In this document: positions 1-6,911 of the stretch, in pieces
Numbering within the stretch: the first letter of the stretch is position 1
Layout of the letters: every line of letters begins with the position of its first letter
Notes under the pieces: model-generated
What the model saw: only the letters and a program-made list of their open reading frames with translations
What the model was told of the DNA's origin: nothing
Database searches by the model: none
Made by a program: the position numbers and the translations under genes
NCBI RefSeq assembly: GCF_018130245.1
Contig: NZ_JAFCKP010000027.1
Coordinates: forward strand, 1-56,326
DNA length: 56,326 bases
Reading direction: 5' to 3'
Source of the DNA: Bradyrhizobium sp. SZCCT0231
Lineage (GTDB): Bacteria; Pseudomonadota; Alphaproteobacteria; Rhizobiales; Xanthobacteraceae

Positions 1-63
1 CCCTCGCACCGCGCCAAACTCACTCAAGCCAACCGAAAGGCCTTGACTCGCAAATCCCCATAT

Positions 64-174
64 GAGGGTGGGCAAAGCGAAGCCGCCGCCGGGCCGCGAA
101 GCGTGCCCACCAGTTCGAGCCCCACACGAGGAGAGATGGTGGGCACGGCGCTCGCGCGCCTTTGCCCACCCTAC
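64..174. repeat. Dispersed palindromic repeat, class A (copy 1)
   Basis: Outer arms resemble AGGGTGGGCAAAG and CTTTGCCCACCCTAC, with inner arms GTGCCCACC and GGTGGGCAC, so the element can fold into a nested hairpin. The left arm carries an extra CG-rich stretch between two GCGAAG copies compared with the other copies near 3992, 39059 and 43825. It ends 15 nt 3' of the leftward acyl-CoA dehydrogenase stop codon and could act as its transcript end. Bases 1-63 hold nothing recognisable. Confidence 0.8.
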
Positions 175-189
175 GAGAGCTCTACTGCC

Positions 190-1329
190 TCAATACCCCC
201 GCGCCCGCGCCAGCTGCTCGGTGTGGTAGTTCGCATCGCCGAACAGCTCCTCGCAGACCCGTGCACGCTTCATGAAGAAGCCGATGTCGAACTGGTCGGT
301 CATGCCCATGCCGCCGTGCATCTGCACGCCTTCCTGCACCGCGCGCGTGGCGGTGGTGCCGGCGCGGGCTTTCGCCACCGCTACGGCTGAGGCGGCCTTG
401 GCAATGTCGGCGTCCAGTGCCTGCAGCGCCTTCATGGTGGCGGCGCGGGTGATCTCGATGTCGACATAGAGCTCGGCGGCACGGTGCTGCAGCGCCTGGA
501 ATTCGCCGATCAGTTTGCCGAACTGTTTTCTGCTCTTGAGATATTCGACGGTGCGGCTGAACACTTCATCGCTGAGGCCGACCATCTCGGAGGCGACCGC
601 GCCGCGGCCGATATCGAGCACGCCATCGAGCAGGCCGGCCGCCTGATCGACCTCGCCGAGCACGCTGTCGGCATTGACCTCGACATTGGCGAATTCGATC
701 CGCGCCGCGTTGTGCGCATCGACCATGATGGTGCGCTCGATCGCGAGGCCCTTGGCCTTGGGGTCGACCAGGAACAGCGTCAAGCCTTCGCGCTCGCCGG
801 CGGCGCCCGCGGTGCGCGCGGCGACGATGAGGAGATCGGCGACATGACCGTCGACCACCAGCGCCTTGGCGCCCGAGAGCTTGAAGCCGTTGCCGGCGCG
901 CACGGCCTGCAGGCTGGTCTGCAGCGGGCGATGCTTGGCGCCCTCGTCGATCGCCAGCGTCGCGAGCAGCGAGCCATTGGAAATCTTTGGCAGGTACTCC
1001 GACTTCTGCGCTGCATTGCCGCCGCGGTTCAGTGCCGAGGCCGCGACCACGCTGGTGGCAAGGAACGGCGACGGCATCAAGGTGCGGCCGATCTCCTCCA
1101 TGACGATTCCGGCCTCGACATAGCCGAGGCCGCTGCCGCCGAACTCTTCCGGCACCAACAGGCCGGCAAAACCCATCTCGGCGAAGGAGTGCCAGAGTTC
1201 TTTCGAGAAGCCGGTGGGATCCTTGCTGTCGCGCAAATGGCGCAGGTGCGACACCGGCGCCTTGTCGCTGATCAGCCCGCGTGCGCTGTCGCGGAGCATG
1301 GATTGTTCTTCGGTGAGGACGAGGGCCAT
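190..1329 (-). CDS. Acyl-CoA dehydrogenase family protein (possible non-catalytic partner subunit)
   Basis: A 379-residue flavoprotein of the acyl-CoA dehydrogenase family, which introduces the alpha-beta double bond into an acyl-CoA. The N-terminal helical domain (about 1-115) contains LVPEEFGGSGLG. The C-terminal domain has RKQFGKLIGEFQALQH near residue 265 and MHGGMGMTDQ near residue 337. The position matching the MCAD catalytic glutamate (after GGxG) reads glutamine, and the alternative helix-G position used by isovaleryl/long-chain enzymes also lacks glutamate. This suggests a partner subunit of a heteromeric enzyme formed with the neighbour upstream. Start ATG follows GGAAACAAG. Substrate unknown. 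Confidence 0.85.
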   Translation of the reverse strand: MALVLTEEQSMLRDSARGLISDKAPVSHLRHLRDSKDPTGFSKELWHSFAEMGFAGLLVPEEFGGSGLGYVEAGIVMEEIGRTLMPSPFLATSVVAASALNRGGNAAQKSEYLPKISNGSLLATLAIDEGAKHRPLQTSLQAVRAGNGFKLSGAKALVVDGHVADLLIVAARTAGAAGEREGLTLFLVDPKAKGLAIERTIMVDAHNAARIEFANVEVNADSVLGEVDQAAGLLDGVLDIGRGAVASEMVGLSDEVFSRTVEYLKSRKQFGKLIGEFQALQHRAAELYVDIEITRAATMKALQALDADIAKAASAVAVAKARAGTTATRAVQEGVQMHGGMGMTDQFDIGFFMKRARVCEELFGDANYHTEQLARARGY

Positions 1330-1363
1330 GTTGCTTGTTTCCGATTCGAAATCTATTTTGGTT

Positions 1364-1466
1364 CGTCATTCCGGGATGCGCCGCAGGCGCAGGCCCGGAA
1401 TCCATCGCGCCGCAGAGTTGGTGGATGAATGGATTCCGGGCTCGCGCGTTGCGCGCCCCGGAATGA
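1364..1466. repeat. Dispersed palindromic repeat, class B (copy 1)
   Basis: Fills the gap between the two dehydrogenase genes. Arms CATTCCGGG and CCCGGAATCC form the first hairpin; GGATTCCGGGC and GCCCCGGAATGAC form the second. Related copies lie near 44829 and 46748. It may shape processing of the dehydrogenase transcript. Confidence 0.75.
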
Positions 1467-1475
1467 CAGAAAGCC

Positions 1476-2702
1476 TCACGCTCCCGGCAGATCCAGGATG
1501 CGCTTGGCGACGATGCCGAGCATGACCTCGGACGTGCCGCCTTCGATCGAGTTGGCCTTGGTGCGCAGCCAGGCGCGCGGGCGGGCGCCCTGCCTGGAGC
1601 GCTCGCTCTCCCATTCCAGCGCATCGACCCCGCCCGCCGACATCAAGATCTCGTAGCGGCGCTTGTTGAGCTCGGTGCCGTAATATTTCATCGCCGAGGA
1701 GAACGCCGGATGCGCCTGCCCGGCCTTGGCGAGATCGACCGCGCGCTCGGCGCAGGCAGCTAACGCGGCTTCATCGACGTCGAAGCGCGCGATCTGGCCG
1801 CGCAGCATCGCGTCGTCGAGCCTGCCTTGCCCATCGGCGCCGACGGTGTCGGCCGCGATCTGGCCGAGCGGCCGGCCGACGCCGCGCTCGCCCATCCCCG
1901 AGATCATCGCGCGTTCGTGCTGGAGCAGATATTTCGCGACGTCCCAGCCGCGGTTGATGGTGCCGACCACATGCGACTTCGGCACCCGGACGCCGTCGAA
2001 GAAGGTTTCGCAGAACGGCGAATAACCTGAGATCAGCAGGATCGGCTTGGTCGAAACGCCCTTCGAGGTCATGTCGAACAGGATGAAGCTGATGCCGTCA
2101 TGCTTCTTCGCAGCGGGATCGGTGCGGACCAGGCAGAAGATCCAGTCGGCGTAATTGGCGTAGGACGTCCAGATCTTCTGGCCGGTGATGACGAAGTCGT
2201 CGCCGTCGCTCTCGGCGCGGGTCTGGAGCGAAGCGAGATCGGAGCCGGCATTCGGCTCGGAATAGCCCTGGCACCAGCGAATCTCACCCGCGGCGATCTT
2301 CGGCAGATGCTCCTTCTTCTGCGCCTCGTTACCGTACTTCAGCAGCGCCGGCCCGAGCATCCAGATGCCGAAGCTCGACAGCGGCGGACGCGCGCCCATC
2401 TTGGCCATCTCCGCGCGCAGCACCTTGTGCTCGGCAGCGCTGAGGCCACCACCGCCATATTCCCTAGGCCAATCCGGCACGGTCCAGCCCTTGTCGCGCA
2501 TGCGCTCGAACCAGATGCGCTGCGGCTCGGAGGAGAATTTTGCGTTGCGTCCGCCCCAGAACACGTCGGCATCCGACGTTGCGGGCTTGCGCATCTCCGG
2601 CGGGCAGTTGGCTTCCAGCCAAGCGCGCGCCTCAACGCGGAATTGCTCGAGATCGGCAGGTTCAGAATCGCTGGTCTTATCGCTGGTCTTGGAGTCGGTC
2701 AT
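1476..2702 (-). CDS. Acyl-CoA dehydrogenase family protein (large partner)
   Basis: A 408-residue acyl-CoA dehydrogenase. Recognisable segments are PREYGGGGLSAAEH near residue 80, WCQGYSEPNAGSDLASL near 140 (FAD/substrate loop), ITGQKIWTSYA near 165 and the C-terminal IEGGTSEVMLGIVAKRILDLP. The last resembles the usual GGTSEI nucleotide-binding end of the family. It lies 146 nt upstream of the second dehydrogenase on the same strand, and two unequal dehydrogenase genes in tandem is the usual layout of heteromeric forms. I chose the ATG at 2702 because GGAAA precedes it; GTG at 2717 and ATG at 2714 are also open. The substrate cannot be read from sequence. Confidence 0.88.
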   Translation of the reverse strand: MTDSKTSDKTSDSEPADLEQFRVEARAWLEANCPPEMRKPATSDADVFWGGRNAKFSSEPQRIWFERMRDKGWTVPDWPREYGGGGLSAAEHKVLRAEMAKMGARPPLSSFGIWMLGPALLKYGNEAQKKEHLPKIAAGEIRWCQGYSEPNAGSDLASLQTRAESDGDDFVITGQKIWTSYANYADWIFCLVRTDPAAKKHDGISFILFDMTSKGVSTKPILLISGYSPFCETFFDGVRVPKSHVVGTINRGWDVAKYLLQHERAMISGMGERGVGRPLGQIAADTVGADGQGRLDDAMLRGQIARFDVDEAALAACAERAVDLAKAGQAHPAFSSAMKYYGTELNKRRYEILMSAGGVDALEWESERSRQGARPRAWLRTKANSIEGGTSEVMLGIVAKRILDLPGA

Positions 2703-2756
2703 GGTCGTTTCCATCACTCAAAATTCGACTTGTTGGGCACGACTCTGGGCCAACGC

Positions 2757-2783
2757 CTCGCGGAATTCAACCACTTCCGCGAG
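2757..2783. promoter_or_regulatory. Inverted repeat in divergent promoter region (candidate operator)
   Basis: CTCGCGGAA and TTCCGCGAG form a perfect 9-bp inverted repeat with a 9-nt spacer between the leftward dehydrogenase and the rightward gene at 2841. A TATAGT hexamer (2796-2801) just downstream could be a -10 element for the rightward gene. The layout suggests an operator, but no regulator gene is adjacent. Confidence 0.35.
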
Positions 2784-2840
2784 CCCACATTCGGCTATAG
2801 TCGCCGCAAGCGCGAGCTTGAAAACAAAGAGGAAACGAGA

Positions 2841-3386
2841 ATGCGCCTGAAACTTCTTTCGCCTGGCGAAATGAACGAGAGCCAGCGGCAGACCTATGAC
2901 GAGTCGATTGCCGGCAAGCGCGGCAAGCCGCCGGCGCCGATGATGGCCTGGCTGAGCAGCCCGGAGATGGCGCGCCATGCGACGAGGCTCGGCGAAGTGC
3001 TGCGCTTCGACACGATCTTCCCGGCAAAGCTCTCGGAGATCGCGATCCTGGTGACGGCGCGGCACTGGACCGCGCATTACGAATGGTATGCGCACAAGCG
3101 CCTGGCGCTCGCGGGCGGCATGAAGCCTGAGATCATCGAGGCGATCCGCGACCGCCGCACGCCCGAGTTCGACGATCCCAGGGGCAGGATGATCTACGAC
3201 GTCGCGAAGTCGCTGCACGAGGGCCACGGCGTCGAGAAGGGCTTGTATGATGAGGCGGTGAAGCTGCTCAGCGAGCGCGGCGTCGTCGAAGTGATCGGGC
3301 TGTGCGGCTATTACACGCTGGTTTCGATGACGCTGAACACGTTCGAGTTCGGCCTGCCCGAGGGTGAGGTGTCGGAGCTGAGCTAG
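2841..3386 (+). CDS. Carboxymuconolactone decarboxylase family protein
   Basis: A 181-residue all-helical protein of the carboxymuconolactone decarboxylase/AhpD-like superfamily. The family motif segment RHWTAHYEWYAHKRLALAGG lies near residues 74-93, with the usual pattern of Glu and His around the active site. The CxxC pair of peroxidase-type AhpD is absent, so a redox role is unlikely. The ATG follows a good AGAGGAAA ribosome site. It diverges from the dehydrogenase pair across a region with an inverted repeat, so the two transcripts may be co-controlled. Members of this family near acyl-CoA genes often have unknown substrates, and so does this one. Confidence 0.85.
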   Translation: MRLKLLSPGEMNESQRQTYDESIAGKRGKPPAPMMAWLSSPEMARHATRLGEVLRFDTIFPAKLSEIAILVTARHWTAHYEWYAHKRLALAGGMKPEIIEAIRDRRTPEFDDPRGRMIYDVAKSLHEGHGVEKGLYDEAVKLLSERGVVEVIGLCGYYTLVSMTLNTFEFGLPEGEVSELS

Positions 3387-3476
3387 TTTCCCATTCGGAA
3401 ACGATGGGTTTCGGGATCGGCCAGTAGCACTGTCCTGAGGCCCGCCCTATGTGGAGCCCAGCAACGGAGCATTCAC

Positions 3477-3971
3477 ATGTCGCAAAGCCCAGCCGTCCAC
3501 CCCGGCACCAGGATTGGCCATGTCCACCTCAAGGTCGCCGATCTCGATCGTGCGCTCGGCTTTTATTGCGGCGTGCTCGGCTTCGAGCTGATGCAGCGCA
3601 TGGGCTCGGGCGCGGCCTTCATCTCGGCCGGCGGCTATCATCACCACATCGGGCTCAACACCTGGGAGAGCAAGGGCGGCTCGCCGCCGCCGCCTGATGC
3701 GACCGGGCTCTATCACACCGCGATCCTCTATCCGACACGCCCTGCGCTGGCGGACGCGCTGCACCGCGTGCTCACGGCGGGCATCGCGCTCGATGGCGCG
3801 AGCGACCACGGCGTCAGCGAGGCGCTGTACTTGCGCGATCCCGACCAGAACGGCGTGGAGCTGTATTGGGACCGGCCGAAGGAGCAGTGGCCGTTCGGGA
3901 CGGATGGCAAGCTGGCGATGTTCACCAAGCGGCTGGACGTGGAGGCGTTGTTGAGACAGCGGGAAGCGTGA
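3477..3971 (+). CDS. VOC family protein (glyoxalase/extradiol dioxygenase-like)
   Basis: A 164-residue protein of the vicinal-oxygen-chelate superfamily. Two beta-alpha-beta-beta-beta halves are visible: GHVHLKVADLDRALGFY near residues 11-27 and a second half starting near YHTAILYPTRPAL. Likely metal ligands are the histidine in GHVHLKV, a histidine in YHHHIGLNTW and the glutamate in NGVELYWDRP near residue 125. The latter pattern is typical of catechol-2,3-dioxygenase-like members, but length fits the single-module form. It stands alone on the plus strand, 90 nt after the decarboxylase-family gene. Substrate unknown. Confidence 0.88.
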   Translation: MSQSPAVHPGTRIGHVHLKVADLDRALGFYCGVLGFELMQRMGSGAAFISAGGYHHHIGLNTWESKGGSPPPPDATGLYHTAILYPTRPALADALHRVLTAGIALDGASDHGVSEALYLRDPDQNGVELYWDRPKEQWPFGTDGKLAMFTKRLDVEALLRQREA

Positions 3972-3991
3972 TGCCGTAGGGGCACGATCTC

Positions 3992-4082
3992 GTAGGGTGG
4001 GCAAAGCGAAGCGTGCCCACCAAATCTCGCGATGTAGAGACAGGTGGTGGGCACGGCGCAAGAGCGCCTTTGCCCACCCTAC
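3992..4082. repeat. Dispersed palindromic repeat, class A (copy 2)
   Basis: Full copy with 15-bp outer arms GTAGGGTGGGCAAAG and CTTTGCCCACCCTAC and inner arms CGTGCCCACC and GGTGGGCACG. It occupies the gap between two convergent genes. Its right arm overlaps the 3' end of the leftward MFS gene: the terminal CTAC contains that gene's TAG stop (4079-4081 on the minus strand). Confidence 0.85.
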
Positions 4083-5317
4083 GAGTGCTTCGCTCTTGGC
4101 TTTCCCCGCACCATGATCAGCACCGCCGCCATCACCTCCAGCGCGATGCAGAGATAGAACGGCAGCGTGTATCCGCCGGACCAATCGCGCAAGGCCCCGA
4201 CGACGCCGGGGCCGAAGGCGTAGGTCACCTGGTTGATCGCGGTGTTGAGGCTGATCAGCACGCCGAAGGCCGCGGAGTCGAACTCCTGTTGCACGATCAG
4301 CGACGGCAGCGTGATGAGATTGCCGACCGAGAAGCCGAACAATGCGCAGGCCGCGATCAGCACATAGTCGTTGTGCAGATTGATGACGACGAGAAGCGCC
4401 GCCGCCTGGCTGAGGAACGACAGCGCGGAGGCCAGGCGCTGATTGAGGCGGTCGATCACCAGCGAGAACAGCACCCGGCCGACCACGGCCATCGCCGTCA
4501 GCACCGCGACGGCGACGGCGGCGCGCTCGCGCCCGATCACGGGATCGAGGAACGAGATCAGGTGCACGATGAAGCCGACCTGCGCGAACAGCACCAGGGC
4601 GAAGGCGATCGTCACCGTGAGGAAGCCGACGTCGCGCAGCGCCCAAGCGCGGATCTCTGTCGATGATTGCGGCTTCGCCTTCGCCGCCGCGTGCCAGCCG
4701 TGGCGATCGGGCGGGCGGCCGACGAGAAGGAGGATGACCGGCAGCAGCAGCACCAGCATGGCAGCGGCAGTGAGATACATCGCGCTGGCGAACCCGACAT
4801 GGCCGATCAACGCCACCAGCAGCGGCACGCCGACGATGCCGCCGAAGCTGGCGCCATTGAGTGCGAGGCTGATCGCCATGCCGCGCTTGTGGTCGAACCA
4901 CAGGCTGATCGTGTTGGTGATCATGGCGAGGCTGGTGCCGGCCCAGCCGAAGGCGAGCACGGCATCGGCGAGGTAGAGCTGCCAGGGCTCGCGCACCGCG
5001 CCGATCGCGACCGCAGCCGCCGCCATCGCCAGCGTGCCCGCGATCAGGCTGAGCCGCGGGCCGTATGTTCGCACGGCTTCTCCGACGAAGACGACCAGCA
5101 GTGCGCCGAACAGGTAGAAGAACGTGGTCCCTGCGGAGATCAGCGTGGCGGGCCAGCCCCGCGCGCGCTGCAGCTCGGCGACATAGACGCTCTGGCCGTA
5201 GAAGCCGAGACCCCAGCCGAAGGTCGCGAGCAGGAAGCAGACCGCAACGATGCGCCAACCGTCGTAGCGGAGCGAGGATTCGTCGATGGGAACCGAATGG
5301 CGGGGGTTGTCGAGCAT
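4079..5317 (-). CDS. MFS transporter
   Basis: A 412-residue membrane protein with about 12 hydrophobic segments, typical of the major facilitator superfamily. N-terminal GWGLGFYGQSVYVAEL begins the first helix after a short cytoplasmic tail. LWFDHKRGMAISLALNG near residues 140-156 matches the helix 4-5 region of oxalate/monocarboxylate-type MFS proteins. The substrate is not predictable. Its stop codon lies inside a class A repeat arm, so the last coding bases come from a mobile palindrome. The next MFS gene upstream is same-strand but 138 nt away, so co-transcription is uncertain. Confidence 0.88.
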   Translation of the reverse strand: MLDNPRHSVPIDESSLRYDGWRIVAVCFLLATFGWGLGFYGQSVYVAELQRARGWPATLISAGTTFFYLFGALLVVFVGEAVRTYGPRLSLIAGTLAMAAAAVAIGAVREPWQLYLADAVLAFGWAGTSLAMITNTISLWFDHKRGMAISLALNGASFGGIVGVPLLVALIGHVGFASAMYLTAAAMLVLLLPVILLLVGRPPDRHGWHAAAKAKPQSSTEIRAWALRDVGFLTVTIAFALVLFAQVGFIVHLISFLDPVIGRERAAVAVAVLTAMAVVGRVLFSLVIDRLNQRLASALSFLSQAAALLVVINLHNDYVLIAACALFGFSVGNLITLPSLIVQQEFDSAAFGVLISLNTAINQVTYAFGPGVVGALRDWSGGYTLPFYLCIALEVMAAVLIMVRGKPRAKHS

Positions 5318-5455
5318 TTGCGCTTTCCTTCGTTTCCCCCGCGAGCGCCGTGCGTCACGCCCGTCTGTTGATGACGAGCATCATGTAACAACGCCGATCT
5401 CGAAAATCACTTCGACTGCGATCGAAGTATCAACGCTGCTGACAGCCTCCTGCCA

Positions 5456-6709
5456 TCACACCGCATCCGGAAACTCGCCCATGGCGGCATCCAGCCGCGC
5501 CTTGCGGCGGCGGGCCCAGGAGACCAGCGAGAGTACAACGAGGCCGAGAACCACCGGTGGGAACACCACGAGGTTCACCGCCGACCAGCCGTAATTGGCG
5601 AGCAATTGCCCGGATGAGAACGAGCCGATCGCCATCATGCCGAACACCAGGAAGTCGTTGAAGGCCTGCACCTTGTTGCGCTCCTGCGGCCGGTGCGTCT
5701 CCAGCACCAGCGCGGAGGCGCCGATGAAGGAAAAATTCCAGCCCACCCCGAGCACGATCAGCGTCGCCCAGAAGTGCATCGCAGTGAGGCCGGAGAGGCC
5801 GATGGTGGCGGCACCCGCTTCCAGCAGCAGGCCGGCGGCCACGATCTTCGGGGCACCGAAGCGCGCGATCAGCGTGCCCGTGAAGAAGCTTGGCCCGTAC
5901 ATCGCGACGATGTGCCATTGCAGGCCGAAATTGGAATCGGACACGCTGAGGCCGCACATCTTCATGGCGAGCGGCGCCGAGGTCATCACCAGATTCATCA
6001 TGGGATAGGCGATCACGCCGCACAGCGCCGCCGCGATGAAGCGCGGCTGGGTCACGATCGTGAGCAGCGGCCGGCCGCCATGCAGATCGGCCGGCGCGGG
6101 CTTGGGCATGTCGACGCCGGCGACGATGCCCATGGCGACCAGCGCCACCGCGGCCTGCACCAGGAAGCTGAAGGCGAACAGATAGGGCTGCCAGACATCC
6201 ATGGTCCATTGCACGAGCTGCGGACCGAGCACGCCGGCGAACACGCCGCCCGCCATCACCCAGGACACTGCCTTGGGGCGGTAGGCCGCGCTGGCGCCGT
6301 CGGCGGCGGCGAAGCGATAGGACTGCGCCACCGCGCCGTAGAGGCCGCCGAGGAAGGTCGCGACACAGAACAGCGCGAACGAGCCGTGCAAGATCGCGAA
6401 CGAGCCGAGCAGGCCGGTCAGCGTGCCGAGGCCCGTGCCGATGACGAAGGCCACGCGGCGACCGAAGCGGCGCGAGATCGCGCCGGTCGGCAGCGTACCG
6501 GCGGCGAGCCCGACCACATACATCGAGATCGGCACGGTCGCGAACGACATGTCCGGGGCGAGCGTGGCGCCGACGATCGCGCCGGTGGCGAAGATCACCG
6601 CCGAGTTGGCGCCGGTCAGCGCCTGCGCGGCGGCAAGGCGCACCACATTGGCACGCACGCGGGCATCGTCGGCGATTTCATTGACAGCAGTTACGTCCAG
6701 CATCGGCAC
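5456..6709 (-). CDS. MFS transporter
   Basis: A 417-residue protein with about 12 transmembrane segments. After a soluble N-terminus of about 20 residues come hydrophobic segments including TGAIVGATLAPDMSFATVPI and the loop GAISRRFGRRVAFVIGTG near residues 76-93. The latter is the G-x-x-x-D/R-x-x-G-R-R MFS signature between helices 2 and 3. The sequence differs from the adjacent MFS gene, so this is not a recent tandem duplication. The C-terminus SWARRRKARLDAAMGEF is basic and cytoplasmic. It diverges from the peptidase gene at 6912. Substrate unknown. Confidence 0.88.
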   Translation of the reverse strand: MPMLDVTAVNEIADDARVRANVVRLAAAQALTGANSAVIFATGAIVGATLAPDMSFATVPISMYVVGLAAGTLPTGAISRRFGRRVAFVIGTGLGTLTGLLGSFAILHGSFALFCVATFLGGLYGAVAQSYRFAAADGASAAYRPKAVSWVMAGGVFAGVLGPQLVQWTMDVWQPYLFAFSFLVQAAVALVAMGIVAGVDMPKPAPADLHGGRPLLTIVTQPRFIAAALCGVIAYPMMNLVMTSAPLAMKMCGLSVSDSNFGLQWHIVAMYGPSFFTGTLIARFGAPKIVAAGLLLEAGAATIGLSGLTAMHFWATLIVLGVGWNFSFIGASALVLETHRPQERNKVQAFNDFLVFGMMAIGSFSSGQLLANYGWSAVNLVVFPPVVLGLVVLSLVSWARRRKARLDAAMGEFPDAV

Positions 6710-6854
6710 TTCCGCCCCAAGGGGCTTTTTAGGCTTTCAAGGGGCCTTGTTGATTCCCGGCACTATGGAGGGGCGCGGAAGAGCGGACAACCGGCGCAAA
6801 CGGGCGCGGGCCATGCCCCTGACGCAATCGCTGCGATGATAGCGGAGCGCGCTC

Positions 6855-6883
6855 TTGACGGCTTGCGCTCGATCAAATCCTAT
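6855..6883 (+). promoter_or_regulatory. Candidate sigma-70-type promoter of the peptidase gene
   Basis: TTGACG (6855-6860) and TCCTAT (6878-6883) are separated by 17 nt, about 30 nt before the start codon. The -35 is good and the -10 weak. A GGGAG ribosome site follows at 6899-6903. Confidence 0.35.
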
Positions 6884-6911
6884 CCGCTGCCATTTCTTGG
6901 GAGTTTCGTTC

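Noticed and set aside
2100-3386. Longer start for the carboxymuconolactone decarboxylase-family protein
   Set aside because: The upstream frame is antisense to the dehydrogenase; AGAGGAAA before ATG 2841 gives the normal family start.
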